Source: DATJPW01 sp963752855 (GTDB taxonomy: Bacteria; Desulfobacterota; Desulfomonilia; Desulfomonilales; Desulfomonilaceae). Taken from it: 64,000 bases of DNA. Position 1 is the stretch's first letter, and each line of letters starts with the position of its first letter. Made by a program: the position numbers and the translations under genes. Shown piece after piece: positions 20,412-29,647 of this stretch. The notes beneath the pieces are model-generated. The model was not told where the DNA came from, did not search any database, and saw only the letters and a list, made by a program, of their open reading frames with translations. The DNA is taken from assembly GCA_963752855.1 (NCBI GenBank), contig CAVVZX010000036.1:1-64000 (forward strand), written 5' to 3'.

Positions 20412-21464
20412 ATGACCAAGAAGAAAATGCTGACGGCTGCTTTGGCGCTAATCGGATTGATACTGATCCTGGTGTGGACACAGGGCGGGTTTCACTCCAA
20501 AGTTCCGGGAGGAACTACCTCTCCCGCGGGAAAAGCGGCTTCCGGGCTCAAGACAATTAAAGCAGAAACCGGACATACGGGCGGAGAGGTCACTGTCTCG
20601 GGCGCCATAGTCTCGAGAGAAACGGCAAAGGTGGCTTCCCGCGTGCTGGGGTACGTGGTGGAACTGAACGTCGAAGCCGGTGACGCAGTTAAGAAAGGCC
20701 AGGTTCTGCTTCGGATAGACGCAAAAGATGCGGCGGAACGGGAGGCCCAAGCCCAGGCCGCTCTTGAAAGCGCGCGAGCGGATTTGGTAAAAACTCGAAA
20801 CGATTACGAGCGTTTTAAATTTCTATTCGAAAAAGAATCGGTTGCAAAAAAGGATTATGATGACGCGTTGGCCCGGTACGAGATGGCCCAGGCCGCGGAA
20901 AAGAGAGCGGCAGCCTCGCTGGAAGAGGCAAAGACTCAACTTTCCTACGCGGTAGTTACGGCTCCCTTCGACGGGATAGTTGCGACCAGGGAAGTTAACC
21001 TCGGCGATCTGGCCACTCCCGGAAAAGAACTGTTGAGTATCTATATGCCGGGTACCCTCGAGCTGGTGGCGGCAGTCGGCGAGCAATACGCTCCCTATCT
21101 GCGCTCCGGGACGCCTGTCACCATTTCTATCCCTTCGGCAAAGTTCGAGCTGTCTTCCACCATACGAGAAGTGGTGCCTCAGAGAGAAGAAAAGACCAGA
21201 ACTATCACTGTTAAAGCCCCGCTCTCCGAGCATCCCGGTTTGTATCCGGGGCTATATGGAACACTGACGTTCAAGACCGTTGAGTCGGACGTGGTCCTCA
21301 TTCCTTCGGAGGCCGTGCAAACGGTGGGACAACTTGAGACCGTCAAGGTCCTGGAAGACGGCGCTGTAAAGATTCGTCACGTCAAAACAGGCCGCAAACT
21401 GAGCAATGGAAAAGTGGAAATAATCTCCGGCCTTAATCCCGGCGAAGAGGTGGTGGTGAAGTAG
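20412..21464 (+). CDS. RND efflux periplasmic adaptor (HlyD/MFP family), orphan
   Basis: A complete 350-residue membrane-fusion protein. An N-terminal membrane anchor (LTAALALIGLILILVW) is followed by the barrel-sandwich start (TAKVASRVLGYVVELNVEAGDAVKKGQVL), a coiled-coil hairpin (residues ~95-165), the lipoyl return (SYAVVTAPFDGIVATREV) and a beta-barrel/MP domain. Such adaptors normally precede an inner-membrane RND pump. Here no pump or outer-membrane channel follows: a terminator hairpin and convergent genes come next. It must therefore work with components encoded elsewhere or be a remnant. Confidence 0.85.
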   Translation: MTKKKMLTAALALIGLILILVWTQGGFHSKVPGGTTSPAGKAASGLKTIKAETGHTGGEVTVSGAIVSRETAKVASRVLGYVVELNVEAGDAVKKGQVLLRIDAKDAAEREAQAQAALESARADLVKTRNDYERFKFLFEKESVAKKDYDDALARYEMAQAAEKRAAASLEEAKTQLSYAVVTAPFDGIVATREVNLGDLATPGKELLSIYMPGTLELVAAVGEQYAPYLRSGTPVTISIPSAKFELSSTIREVVPQREEKTRTITVKAPLSEHPGLYPGLYGTLTFKTVESDVVLIPSEAVQTVGQLETVKVLEDGAVKIRHVKTGRKLSNGKVEIISGLNPGEEVVVK

Positions 21465-21483
21465 GAACGTGGAGAATAAATCC

Positions 21484-21520
21484 GGGGGAACCCGCTTCTT
21501 GAAAGAAGCCGGATTCCCCC
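21484..21520. terminator. Bidirectional terminator-like hairpin
   Basis: GGGGGAACCCGCTTCTT and its near-perfect reverse complement (AAGAAGCCGGATTCCCCC) form a 17-bp stem with one mismatch, one bulge and a tiny loop. It lies between two convergent genes, 20 bases after the adaptor stop and about 50 bases beyond the DUF3786 gene stop. The T-tract is weak (GCATTTTCC). Confidence 0.65.
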
Positions 21521-21568
21521 GCATTTTCCGTTTCCTCCCGGCGGGTTACCGGTGGCCTTCTCGGCTCG

Positions 21569-22372
21569 TTACTTGCCGTGGGTGAGTGCGATCTTCTCGA
21601 ACATCATGACCATCCCTGTGGCAATCCTGTAGAGTGAATCTATTACGAGATTTTCTCGGCGGTATCGTCGAAAAAGACATTCAGCGATGACTCCATGCCG
21701 CCATCCGGTTTCCAATAACAAATGAGCATCGGTATTCTGGGCAGAGGGATGCAAAATCACCGCGACGTCCGAGTCAAAGGCGTTGGGCGCACGTTTCGCG
21801 TTGAAAATTTGGACCATGTGCTCAAAAAGATCCGTGTAGTTGTCTGCCACCCGCTTTAACGGCTTTTCACACCGCTGCCCGAAAAGCCCGGCCCAAGTGG
21901 CCCCATTCTTGAGTTCACGCATGGGGACCCAATTTCCTGAAACATCTTTCCCGGCGCAAGATATCACATAGTTCAGAAGCGGAATTGTGACCCATCCATG
22001 CACGTGAACTTCAGACGTGACATTCCCCTGGGAATCAACATGGAAGTCCTTGCCAAGACATTTGACCGTCAGTTTCTCATCCGAAAATGAGGCCCCTAAC
22101 CTCTCGGCGGAAGAGGCCAGATCCATACCGGAGATTTTTCGTCTCAAGTGTTTAAGTGCTTGAATTTCCTCCCGTTCCAATGTCCTGGAATCGGAGTTTC
22201 CGACGCTGAATGTCTCCAAAGCGTCCTTATCAATGTGCAGGCAATCCGCCAGGCGTTTTTCTCCTTTGAAAACAGCCGCGGCAAAAGCAAAGCAGGTGGG
22301 CACACTGCAATCCCTGCAATTCGTCCTTGGCAGAATCTTAAAGATTTCCATAGCATTATTTAGTTGAGTCAT
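21569..22372 (-). CDS. Fe-S domain/DUF3786 protein
   Basis: The start at 22372 follows AAGGA and directly precedes the conserved part; an in-frame ATG at 22483 adds 37 unsuitable residues. The N-terminal ~50 residues form a [4Fe-4S]-binding module (LPRTNCRDCSVPTCFAFA...CLH, four Cys), like that of the corrinoid Fe-S protein gamma subunit. The C-terminal ~190 residues are DUF3786 (VHGWVTIPLLNYVISCAG, FGQRCEKPL). Such proteins are common in acetyl-CoA-pathway and sulfate-reducing anaerobes. The biochemical role is unknown. Confidence 0.8.
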   Translation of the reverse strand: MTQLNNAMEIFKILPRTNCRDCSVPTCFAFAAAVFKGEKRLADCLHIDKDALETFSVGNSDSRTLEREEIQALKHLRRKISGMDLASSAERLGASFSDEKLTVKCLGKDFHVDSQGNVTSEVHVHGWVTIPLLNYVISCAGKDVSGNWVPMRELKNGATWAGLFGQRCEKPLKRVADNYTDLFEHMVQIFNAKRAPNAFDSDVAVILHPSAQNTDAHLLLETGWRHGVIAECLFRRYRRENLVIDSLYRIATGMVMMFEKIALTHGK

Positions 22373-22502
22373 TTCAAGTCCTTGTCGGTTTACACGAAGA
22401 ACGCTTGGTGCACGCCCATCTAATAATGCATTATCTGACTTTTTGCTCTTTCGATCAATATCCCGACAGGTTGGAGACCTCAATTGACGCGGCGAACCAT
22501 GA

Positions 22503-23582
22503 CTATCCTACCGTAGGACTTTCCCGCGTCATCTCTTCGACCTCGGCCAGTAGAGCAGGCAGCAAATCCTCTTCGTTATATGTTCCAATGATTTTTCCGT
22601 GTTTGAAAAGCAAGCCCCGTTTCTTGCCCCCTGCTATTCCAACGTCCGCCTCTCTGGCTTCTCCCGGACCGTTTACAATGCAGCCCATTACCGCCACCTT
22701 GAGCGGTTGCTCAATCTTCGAAAGGGATTTCTCCACCTTGGACGCGAGCCGAATGATGTCAATCTCCGTCCGGGAACACGTGGGGCAGGAAATTACCTCG
22801 ACCCCACGGGCACGCAATCCCAAAGCTCTTAATATCGCATATGCGGCCGTGATTTCGTGAATGGGAGGAGCTGTAAGCGAGACGCGGATAGTGTCACCAA
22901 TGCCTTCAGCCAGAAGAGTCCTATCCCAATCGCGGATTTCGCTGTCCCCGGAACCAGTGTTCCTGCTTCGGTTATGCCCACGTGAAGCGGATAATCCACC
23001 CGTGTCAGCCAACATACGATAAGCGTCGACAGTGCGAGGAACATCCGAAGCCTTCAACGATATCTTGATATCGTGAAAATTCTCTCTTTCCAACAAAGCG
23101 ACATGTCCTAAAGCGCTCTCCACCATCGCTTCGGGTGTCGCTCCACCGTATTTTTGCAAGAGCTTCTTCTCGACAGACCCGGAATTTACTCCGATTCGTA
23201 TCGGGACACCTCGTTCCGCAGCGGCTCGGGTCACCTCACGCACTTTGGCATGGGAACCGATATTGCCCGGATTTAGTCTCAGGCCGTCTGCGCCCTGGCG
23301 CAGGGCTTCCAGGGCCAGGCGGTGATCGAAATGTATGTCTGCTACGAGCGGAATCGTGATTCTTTTCTTGATCGAATTCAGGCTACTCGCCGCGTCCATG
23401 TCAGGGACACCGACTCGTATGATTTCACAACCTGCCCGCTCGAGTCGCCGGATCTGACGGACAGTGGCCTCGACGTTCCTCGTATCGGTGTTCGTCATGG
23501 ACTGAACCGCAATGGGAGCGTCATCTCCGATAGGAACAGGCCCAATATAAATTCTATGGGTTTTTCGTCGTTGAATATTCAT
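22503..23582 (-). CDS. ispG: 4-hydroxy-3-methylbut-2-enyl-diphosphate synthase IspG, with an out-of-frame internal patch
   Basis: This [4Fe-4S] enzyme of the MEP isoprenoid pathway converts MEcPP to HMBPP. The N-terminal TIM barrel (PIAVQSMTNTDT, PLVADIHFDHR, LRLNPGNIG, RIGVNSGS) and C-terminal cluster domain (ISCPTCSRTE, VAVMGCIVNGPGEA) are intact. Between about 23003 and 22916, however, the frame reads TGGLSASRGHNRSRN. The next frame carries the expected VDYPLHVGITEAGTLVPGT. Two compensating one-base indels thus replace about 28 residues, including the conserved HVGITEAG block. IspG is normally essential, so this is probably a sequence error. Confidence 0.9.
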   Translation of the reverse strand: MNIQRRKTHRIYIGPVPIGDDAPIAVQSMTNTDTRNVEATVRQIRRLERAGCEIIRVGVPDMDAASSLNSIKKRITIPLVADIHFDHRLALEALRQGADGLRLNPGNIGSHAKVREVTRAAAERGVPIRIGVNSGSVEKKLLQKYGGATPEAMVESALGHVALLERENFHDIKISLKASDVPRTVDAYRMLADTGGLSASRGHNRSRNTGSGDSEIRDWDRTLLAEGIGDTIRVSLTAPPIHEITAAYAILRALGLRARGVEVISCPTCSRTEIDIIRLASKVEKSLSKIEQPLKVAVMGCIVNGPGEAREADVGIAGGKKRGLLFKHGKIIGTYNEEDLLPALLAEVEEMTRESPTVG

Positions 23583-23747
23583 GAGTGAAGCAGGTTATGG
23601 AAAAATCAGATCTTCAAAGGCATTGCTTCCAGCGCAAGCAAAATGTCTTACAGCACACGGAATCCGGGGTCAGTTTGACAAAATTGGCGTCTGCAAATGC
23701 TGTCAGGTCTAAAATAAACAATTTAAGAGTTTTTGAGGTGGGGGTCC

Positions 23748-23779
23748 GGGGAGGGACTTTTTGCAAAAAGTCCCTCCCC
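23748..23779. repeat. Perfect 32-bp palindrome between ispG and rfbB
   Basis: The halves GGGGAGGGACTTTTTG and CAAAAAGTCCCTCCCC meet at 23763/23764 with all 16 base pairs matched. With one bulged C the stem extends by three more pairs (CC/GG, T/A). It lies 30 bases beyond the rfbB stop. No T-run follows on either strand, so it is not a canonical intrinsic terminator. It resembles dispersed REP-like intergenic palindromes. Confidence 0.85.
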
Positions 23780-23808
23780 CGGAAAACATCCTACTCCGCC
23801 CCTCCAAG

Positions 23809-24828
23809 CTAACATCCGCAGCGGCTGACGTACCATTCGTTGTAATAGGTAAGGTATTCGCCTGTTTTGATTCGGCGCCACCAGGGTTCATGTTCCAAGT
23901 ACCAGCATATAGTCTGGTCCATTCCGTCTTCAAAGGACATGCGCGGGCCCCAGGCGAGTTCCTTCTTTAATTTGGAGGCATCCATCGCATATCGACGATC
24001 ATGTCCGGGCCGGTCCTGAACAAATCGTATCAGAGACTGCGGTTTTTCGAGCCTTTCCAGAATGTGTTGAACGATGCGCAGATTCGGAAACTCCGATTCC
24101 GCGCCGATATTGTAGACCTCTCCGGGCCTGCCTTTATGCAGAGCCAAATCTATGGCCCGACAATGGTCTTGGACGTGAATCCAATCCCTGACGTTCATTC
24201 CATCTCCATACACTGGCAATTCCATGTCTTGAAGAGCATTGGTAATCATGAGAGGAATGAGCTTTTCGGGAAATTGGAATGGGCCGTAATTATTCGAGCA
24301 TCTGGTTATGACCACATCCATGCCATAGGTCTTGTGATAAGAGCGACAAATCAAGTCGGCTGCGGCCTTCGAAGCGGCGTATGGACTATTTGGCGCCAGG
24401 GTGTGATCCTCGGTGAATGCTCCGTCCGGTCCAAGAGAACCGTAGACTTCATCTGTGGAGATTTGAACGAAACGGCTTACTCCGAACTCTCGGCATGCTT
24501 CCAATAATACCTGAGTACCGACCACGTTGGTCCTAAGGAATGTGGAACAATCCATTATCGAACGGTCTACATGGCTCTCCGCCGCGAAATTGACGACCGC
24601 GTCCGGTTTTTGACAGACAAGATTACAGACCAGCTCGCGGTCCGCAATATCGCCCCGCACAAATCCGTAACGGTCCGCGTACGGCGCGGCGTCCTGAAGG
24701 TTTTCCAGGTTTCCCGCATAGGTAAGCAGGTCCAGGTTGATAATGCTTATGTCAGGATAGGATTCCAGCATATGCATGATAAAGTTGGAGCCTATAAAAC
24801 CGCAACCTCCGGTAACCAGAAGCTTCAT
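23809..24828 (-). CDS. rfbB: dTDP-glucose 4,6-dehydratase
   Basis: A complete 339-residue extended SDR. It has the NAD-binding motif VTGGCGFIGSNFIMHML, the catalytic TDEVYGSLG with the Asp-Glu pair, and YAASKAAADLICRSYHKTYG (Tyr-x3-Lys). It converts dTDP-glucose to dTDP-4-keto-6-deoxyglucose for rhamnose or other deoxysugars of surface glycans. It is third in the minus-strand order rfbA, rfbC-like, rfbB. Confidence 0.93.
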   Translation of the reverse strand: MKLLVTGGCGFIGSNFIMHMLESYPDISIINLDLLTYAGNLENLQDAAPYADRYGFVRGDIADRELVCNLVCQKPDAVVNFAAESHVDRSIMDCSTFLRTNVVGTQVLLEACREFGVSRFVQISTDEVYGSLGPDGAFTEDHTLAPNSPYAASKAAADLICRSYHKTYGMDVVITRCSNNYGPFQFPEKLIPLMITNALQDMELPVYGDGMNVRDWIHVQDHCRAIDLALHKGRPGEVYNIGAESEFPNLRIVQHILERLEKPQSLIRFVQDRPGHDRRYAMDASKLKKELAWGPRMSFEDGMDQTICWYLEHEPWWRRIKTGEYLTYYNEWYVSRCGC

Positions 24829-24906
24829 TTATCGACCTCAATCCGGCTCTTGCCGAACTTGCTCTCCCGGAAGATATCTACATATTAGCTGGTCGGGAGG
24901 CTTTTT

Positions 24907-25398
24907 TCATCCGTCCTTTGTGGTCCAATCGTACGGAATTTCCCCGGAATGCGGCGCGATACGATACTCATCCGGGTCGGATCGGTTGTAGGGCTCGGAA
25001 GGTATGTTGACTACGTATGCCTCGCAGTCTCCTATACACTTCCATCCGTGGTAGATGCCGGCTGGAATAACTATGAGGCACGGATTGTATTCACCCACAT
25101 AGATCTCATTGAGGAAACCGCGAGTAGGTGAGCCTTCCCGGTCATCGTAGAATACGGCTTTCACCATGCCGCGCACGCAAGTAAAACGGTCTTCCTGGAT
25201 TTTGTGATAATGCCAAGCTTTCACTATACCCGGATAGACGGTAGTAACGTACACCTGCCCGAACCCCGAGAAGAACGGATCGTCTCGCCTCAGAATTTCC
25301 ATTACCCTGCCGCGCTCGTCAGGTATTACCCTCAAAGGCTGCACGATCAACTCATTTATTAGCTTTGAGTCAGGTCGTTTGAATTTCTCGCGTTTCAT
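24907..25398 (-). CDS. rfbC: dTDP-4-dehydrorhamnose 3,5-epimerase family protein
   Basis: A 163-residue cupin of the RmlC family. Visible blocks are RVIPDERGRVMEILRRDD, YPGIVKAWHYHKIQ, PAGIYHGWKCIG and a typical C-terminus EPYNRSDPDEYRI. It is somewhat shorter than the usual ~180 residues, and the catalytic motif reads KAWHYHK, so it may be an RmlC-like epimerase for a different deoxysugar. It lies between rfbA (13 bases) and rfbB (79 bases). No rfbD follows. Confidence 0.8.
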   Translation of the reverse strand: MKREKFKRPDSKLINELIVQPLRVIPDERGRVMEILRRDDPFFSGFGQVYVTTVYPGIVKAWHYHKIQEDRFTCVRGMVKAVFYDDREGSPTRGFLNEIYVGEYNPCLIVIPAGIYHGWKCIGDCEAYVVNIPSEPYNRSDPDEYRIAPHSGEIPYDWTTKDG

Positions 25399-25410
25399 TG
25401 TTTATCGATT

Positions 25411-26153
25411 TCAATCGTTGTTTGCGCCACCCTGGGCAACCAAGTTGCTGGCCCTGAGCAGTGATTCGAAAGTTCCGGCATCCGACCACCAGCCATCGAG
25501 CACCGACCAGGTCATGGCGCCTTGTTCAATGTAAAGGTTGTTTACGTCCGTTATTTCGAGTTCGCCCCGCTCTGACGGCGATAAAGTGCCGATAAGATCG
25601 AAAACCTGAGAATCATACAGGTAGATGCCGGTAACAGCGTAGTTCGACGCAGGATGCTTTGGTTTCTCTTCTATGCGCACAACCGAATCGCCTTCCAATA
25701 CGGGCACACCAAATCTCTGGGGATCATCCACTTGCTTCAGAAGAATTCTGGCCCCTGCTCTTGACGTTTATACTCGTCCACGGCAGTCCTTATATTCTTT
25801 TCGATAATATTATCACCGAGCACAACACACACGCGTCCTGCGCCGACGTGAGCCGCTGCCAGAGCCAACGCATCGGCTATCCCACCTTCTCCTTCCTGAT
25901 ATGCGTAGCTGATATGGTCCACGCCGTATTCTTTTCCGTTGCCGAGCAGTTTGAGAAAATCACCGGGATTGTTCCCCCCGGTCACGACAAGAATGTCCTT
26001 GATGCCCGCTTTGACCAGGCATTCTATCGGATAAGTGATCATGGGCCTATTGTAGACCGGGAGGAGATGTTTATTCGTGACTTTGGTTAACGGGTAAAGT
26101 CTCGTTCCAAGGCCGCCGGCTAGCACGACTCCCTTGACCTGGTTTTCGGACAT
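25411..26153 (-). CDS. rfbA: Glucose-1-phosphate thymidylyltransferase (frameshifted)
   Basis: It transfers dTMP to glucose-1-phosphate in the first step of dTDP-sugar synthesis. The start at 26153 precedes the nucleotide-binding loop VVLAGGLGTRLYPLT. LPVYNRPMITYPIE and LGDNII follow. The frame breaks near 25745 (EQGPEFF, stop) and resumes as RILLKQVDDPQRFGVP to the end (GWWSDAGTFESLL). One missing G in a GGGG run restores a single 247-residue protein. This is shorter than RfbA of E. coli (293) and resembles the short thymidylyltransferase branch. Confidence 0.88.
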
Positions 26154-26341
26154 GAGCCACTCCGACAACGGATGATTGCGGACTGATCCTATCATCCGGC
26201 GCTACATTAGTCAAACTCCGCTTCGACCCCTGTAATTTGCGCCGACGCGCCGATTGACTTCCTCCGGAAATTAGGTTAATGCTCGTAAAGCCCACGGTCC
26301 GAATTTAGTCCGCCAGTGGCCCATCTCGGCGCCGGAAATGC

Positions 26342-26370
26342 TCGACGTCGGCAGATATAGCCGGTATAAT
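26342..26370 (+). promoter_or_regulatory. Candidate sigma-70 promoter of the histidine kinase gene
   Basis: TATAAT at 26365-26370 has TCGACG 17 bases upstream (26342-26347). Transcription would start near 26377, about 87 bases before the kinase ATG. It is the only obvious signal in the 310-bp gap 26154-26463, which otherwise shows nothing I recognise. Confidence 0.5.
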
Positions 26371-26463
26371 GTTTTCCAATTGATAGGCAAGATTCGGGGG
26401 CCTCTCTCCTGGAGTGTCCACAGTGCTCAATCAAGTTCAAAGCTTCCCATGCGCGGAGCAATA

Positions 26464-28328
26464 ATGCAGGCGCCGATTGAAAGTCTGTTGGAGAGCTTTC
26501 CCGAAGGGGCCGCCGCTATTGGTCCTGATGCCCGAATATTAGAGGTAAACTCCTATTTGGCAGAAAGGATCGGTCCGTGTGTCGGCAAGACCTGCTATGA
26601 GGCGCTGGCGGGTCTCGATGAAGCCTGTCCCTTCTGCCCTTTCGAAGACTTGGTGGCGGGTTTGGCCGGACCGGAGGTTCAGGGAATTCAGGTCAGACAG
26701 AATAAGAAATGCTCTATCAAAGCACGTTTTGTCCAACAAAGAGAAAATGGTTTTATTCTCGAAACCGTATGCGATTTGAGTGAACAAGAAGCGGTCGAAG
26801 CATTTCACCAGAGGAACGTCGATTGGAATTGCCCGGAGTTTCTGACAAGCTGGCGAGGTTGCTGAAGATTAGCCGGATTTTACTTGGCAAGACCCCTTTC
26901 GAAGAAAAAATGAAGAACGTGCTGGATCAAATAGCTGCCGCTATGGATGATCCAATAAATTCAGCAGCCTGGATTGAAGTCGATGGCATAGTCTATGGGC
27001 GACCTCTCGAGGAATTTCACGGCGAGGTATGCCAATATGAAATTAGTGTGGACGGCGTCTCACGCGGCTTTATTCATGCAGATCACGGCGTGAAGGAAAT
27101 GAGGTCGGAGGAGAAGCTCTTTTTGGAAGAGGCGGCAGAGCTTATCGGTTCGCGATTGGAAATATCGGATCTCCAAAATAAGCTAAGGCAGTCTGAGCAG
27201 CGATACAAGAAACAGGCGGCGACTTTAGCCAGAGAGGTGCAAAAACGGACCGCCGCCTTGTCGAAAGAGACCAGTTACCTGGAAGCGATTCTCCGTTATT
27301 CGGAAGACATGATTATGACGACGGATCTTGAATCGCGTATTGTAATGTTCAATCCTTGCGCGGAGAGAATGCTTGGATATAGCGCTAAGGAGGTGCGTGG
27401 TAAGGAAGTATCCGAATTGTGGATGGACGCGGCCGAACGACAAAATATTCTTGATGCGGTTACGGCTTCGGGAGGCGTTCGCAATTATGAAACCCGCCTC
27501 AAGACTAAAACGGGTGGAATAATCGAAATATGGCTCACGCTGTCCCTACTGAAAGATCGGCAAGGAAAAGTCCTGGGAACAGTAGGGATCAGCAAGGACA
27601 TCGGTCGTGAGAAGGCTATCAGGACGGAACTCGAACAGGTCAATCAGAATTTTCGAGAAGCGATCCATTTCATAAATCATGAAACCAAGAATTCACTGAT
27701 CGTGATGAGCGGTTTTCTGAGACGGCTCCTGAACAGCGAAAATGATCCGCGTCGGAAGGAACACCTTCAAATCATCTATCATCAGTCACAATTTCTCGAG
27801 GCTATGAGCAGAGATTACCTCGTTATGGCCGAACTTGAGCATGGGGAATTTACTATAAGAAAGCAACCGATCAAGAATTTTTATGAAGAAGTGATACTCC
27901 CCGCCATAACCGGGCTGAAAGAACGTTATCCGGATTCATTCGAAAGCTATGATACGAGCATGGGAGGGGTAGGCGCCATCAAGCTCATCGGCGACCCTGC
28001 CCTGCTCGAAATAGTGTATCGTAATCTTTTCGGTAATGCTCTTAAGTATTCTTATCCGGGAGGGAAGCTAGCCTATGGCTTCGTGGATCAGGGAGATTCC
28101 TTTCTGTTCAATGTTTGGAATACGGGCCCGGGTGTGGCCCCCAATTTAGTCGAACGGATATTTGACAAGTTTTATCGAGTTCATGACGATTCAACGAAAA
28201 GCAAGAGAGGGACAGGGCTCGGCCTGTATAACGTGCGTAAAATAATCGAAGCCCATAATGGCCGGATTTGGTGTGAAACCAAACCCGGGGAGTGGATTAA
28301 CTTCTTGTTTGTGCTTCCCAAAGAATGA
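26464..28328 (+). CDS. PAS-type sensor histidine kinase (one frameshift)
   Basis: The start at 26464 follows GGAGC. The N-terminal ~120 residues form a PAS-like domain with a CPFCP motif (EACPFCPFEDLV), a pattern seen in PAS domains of anaerobic Deltaproteobacteria. The frame shifts near 26825: NVDWNCPEF should continue as LELPGVSDKLARLLKISRI. A GAF-like region and coiled coil follow, then a second PAS (YSEDMIMTTDLESRIVMFN), an H-box (INHETKNSLIVMSGFLRRL) and an HATPase domain with GNALKYS and GTGLGLYNVRKI. No membrane segment is present, so it is a soluble kinase of about 620 residues. No response regulator adjoins. A TTG at 26823 could alternatively start a separate kinase. Confidence 0.82.
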
Positions 28329-28386
28329 TTTTACCCCCCAAATGCATTTGAAACCATAATTAATCGACCAAGCCCAGAGGTTCCGG

Positions 28387-29484
28387 TCAGTGATGGGTCT
28401 GCTCGGTACTCGCGGCCACTCGCCTCTGGTGCCTCACCGGCGACGGTAGCTGGATGCGGTGGGCCTCTTGGAGCGCCTTGCGGTATACGAGCCGGGTATC
28501 CCTGAAGTGGTCCGGGCTCCCAAGCACCACAATCATGAATACATTGCGTCCCGGAGTAAAAGCCGTGGCAAGACAATGCCCGGCCTTTGCGGTGTAGCCC
28601 GTCTTACCGCCGACCAACGGTAGATCATCTCGAAGCAATTTATTCGTATTCTTTACCGAGTAACCGGTCTTCTCTATGGCGCTCGCCATGACGTGCGTTC
28701 GCTTCCTGGAGATCTCACGAACAATCTTATTGGAGAAGGCTGCCCGAGCTATTTCGGCAATTTCACGAGCTGTGGACACATTTGAATCCACCTCTCCCAC
28801 TTTCTTACCTTCTGTAGGATGGTCCACCTTTTGGTCCAGGCCGGAAGGTGTATAGAAATGCGTCGATCGTGTTCCCAAGCTGCGCACTTTTTCATTCATC
28901 ATCTCAATAAATTTGTCCCGTCCCTCCGGATAAGCGCAAGCGAGAGCCTCGGCGCAATCGTTTCCCGAGTTCATGAGCAATCCGTGCAGCAGGTCCTCAA
29001 CAGTCACCTGGTCACCGGCTTTCAATCCCACCACTGATTTAGGCACTGACTTTATAGAATCAGGAATCGTGACCTTCTGATTCAGAGGTATCTTGTCGAG
29101 AGTTACGAGCGCAGTGACTAACTTCGTCAAACTGGCTATCGGCAGTTGCTTGTCCGGATCTCTAGCCAATAAGGTGCGGTTGCTTGCCAGATTCTCGCAA
29201 TAAAAAGCTTTGGCCTGAATTCCCTTGGGAGGTTGCTTTGCCTTTTTCTTGTCAATCTTTTTGGCGGCCCGGCTCTTCATCTCTTTTTTCAAGGGGCACT
29301 TCTTCTTCTCGATTTTCTTCTTGGTGTATTTGTTGTGGGTTTGTCGGATTTTCGAGCCGCGTTGTTCGGCCTGAGATAGCGCCACGCCCCATGAGAACAT
29401 TAGAATTGAGAGAATGCCGAGAATTATCGCAAGGCGATAAGGCAATCTAAACAATGATTCTGACATAGGCTTATAATCTTTCAT
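28387..29484 (-). CDS. dacA: D-alanyl-D-alanine carboxypeptidase (PBP5/6 family)
   Basis: A complete 365-residue serine-type carboxypeptidase (family S11) that trims peptidoglycan pentapeptides in the periplasm. The signal/anchor is LAIILGILSILMFSWGVALS. A very Lys-rich linker occupies residues ~45-88 and is unusual for the family. The catalytic motifs are SLTK (Ser118-Lys121), SGN (173-175) and KTG (294-296). The C-terminus is short and lacks the usual amphipathic membrane anchor. Its promoter lies at 29538-29565. Confidence 0.9.
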   Translation of the reverse strand: MKDYKPMSESLFRLPYRLAIILGILSILMFSWGVALSQAEQRGSKIRQTHNKYTKKKIEKKKCPLKKEMKSRAAKKIDKKKAKQPPKGIQAKAFYCENLASNRTLLARDPDKQLPIASLTKLVTALVTLDKIPLNQKVTIPDSIKSVPKSVVGLKAGDQVTVEDLLHGLLMNSGNDCAEALACAYPEGRDKFIEMMNEKVRSLGTRSTHFYTPSGLDQKVDHPTEGKKVGEVDSNVSTAREIAEIARAAFSNKIVREISRKRTHVMASAIEKTGYSVKNTNKLLRDDLPLVGGKTGYTAKAGHCLATAFTPGRNVFMIVVLGSPDHFRDTRLVYRKALQEAHRIQLPSPVRHQRRVAASTEQTHH

Positions 29485-29537
29485 TTGGGGGAAATGAGAC
29501 GTTTTTGTCTTGTCAAATTCATCAGTTAATTGTTTCT

Positions 29538-29565
29538 TCTATAGCACACTTCCACGGTTTTTCAA
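29538..29565 (-). promoter_or_regulatory. Candidate promoter of dacA
   Basis: On the minus strand, TTGAAA (29565-29560) and TATAGA (29543-29538) are 16 bases apart, with a TGC just before the -10 box. Transcription would start near 29531, about 47 bases from the dacA ATG. Confidence 0.5.
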
Positions 29566-29647
29566 AGTTCTTTTTGGTGAAGATAGACATTCCACTGGAA
29601 ATGCTTGGCTCTTTTGTGTGAAAATAGATACGGATAGACTCGCTAAC

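Noticed and set aside
26823..28328. A separate histidine kinase starting at the TTG at 26823
   Set aside because: There is no ribosome site, and it overlaps the upstream PAS frame in a way that a single indel repairs into one kinase. I kept the single-gene reading, though a separate start is not excluded.
28339..28350. 12-bp palindrome CAAATGCATTTG between the convergent histidine kinase and dacA genes
   Set aside because: Short and without a T-run; this length can occur by chance.
29510..29647. N-terminal extension of the unknown gene up to the ATG at 29510
   Set aside because: It would cover the dacA promoter, has no ribosome site, and its residues look like a random hydrophobic mixture.
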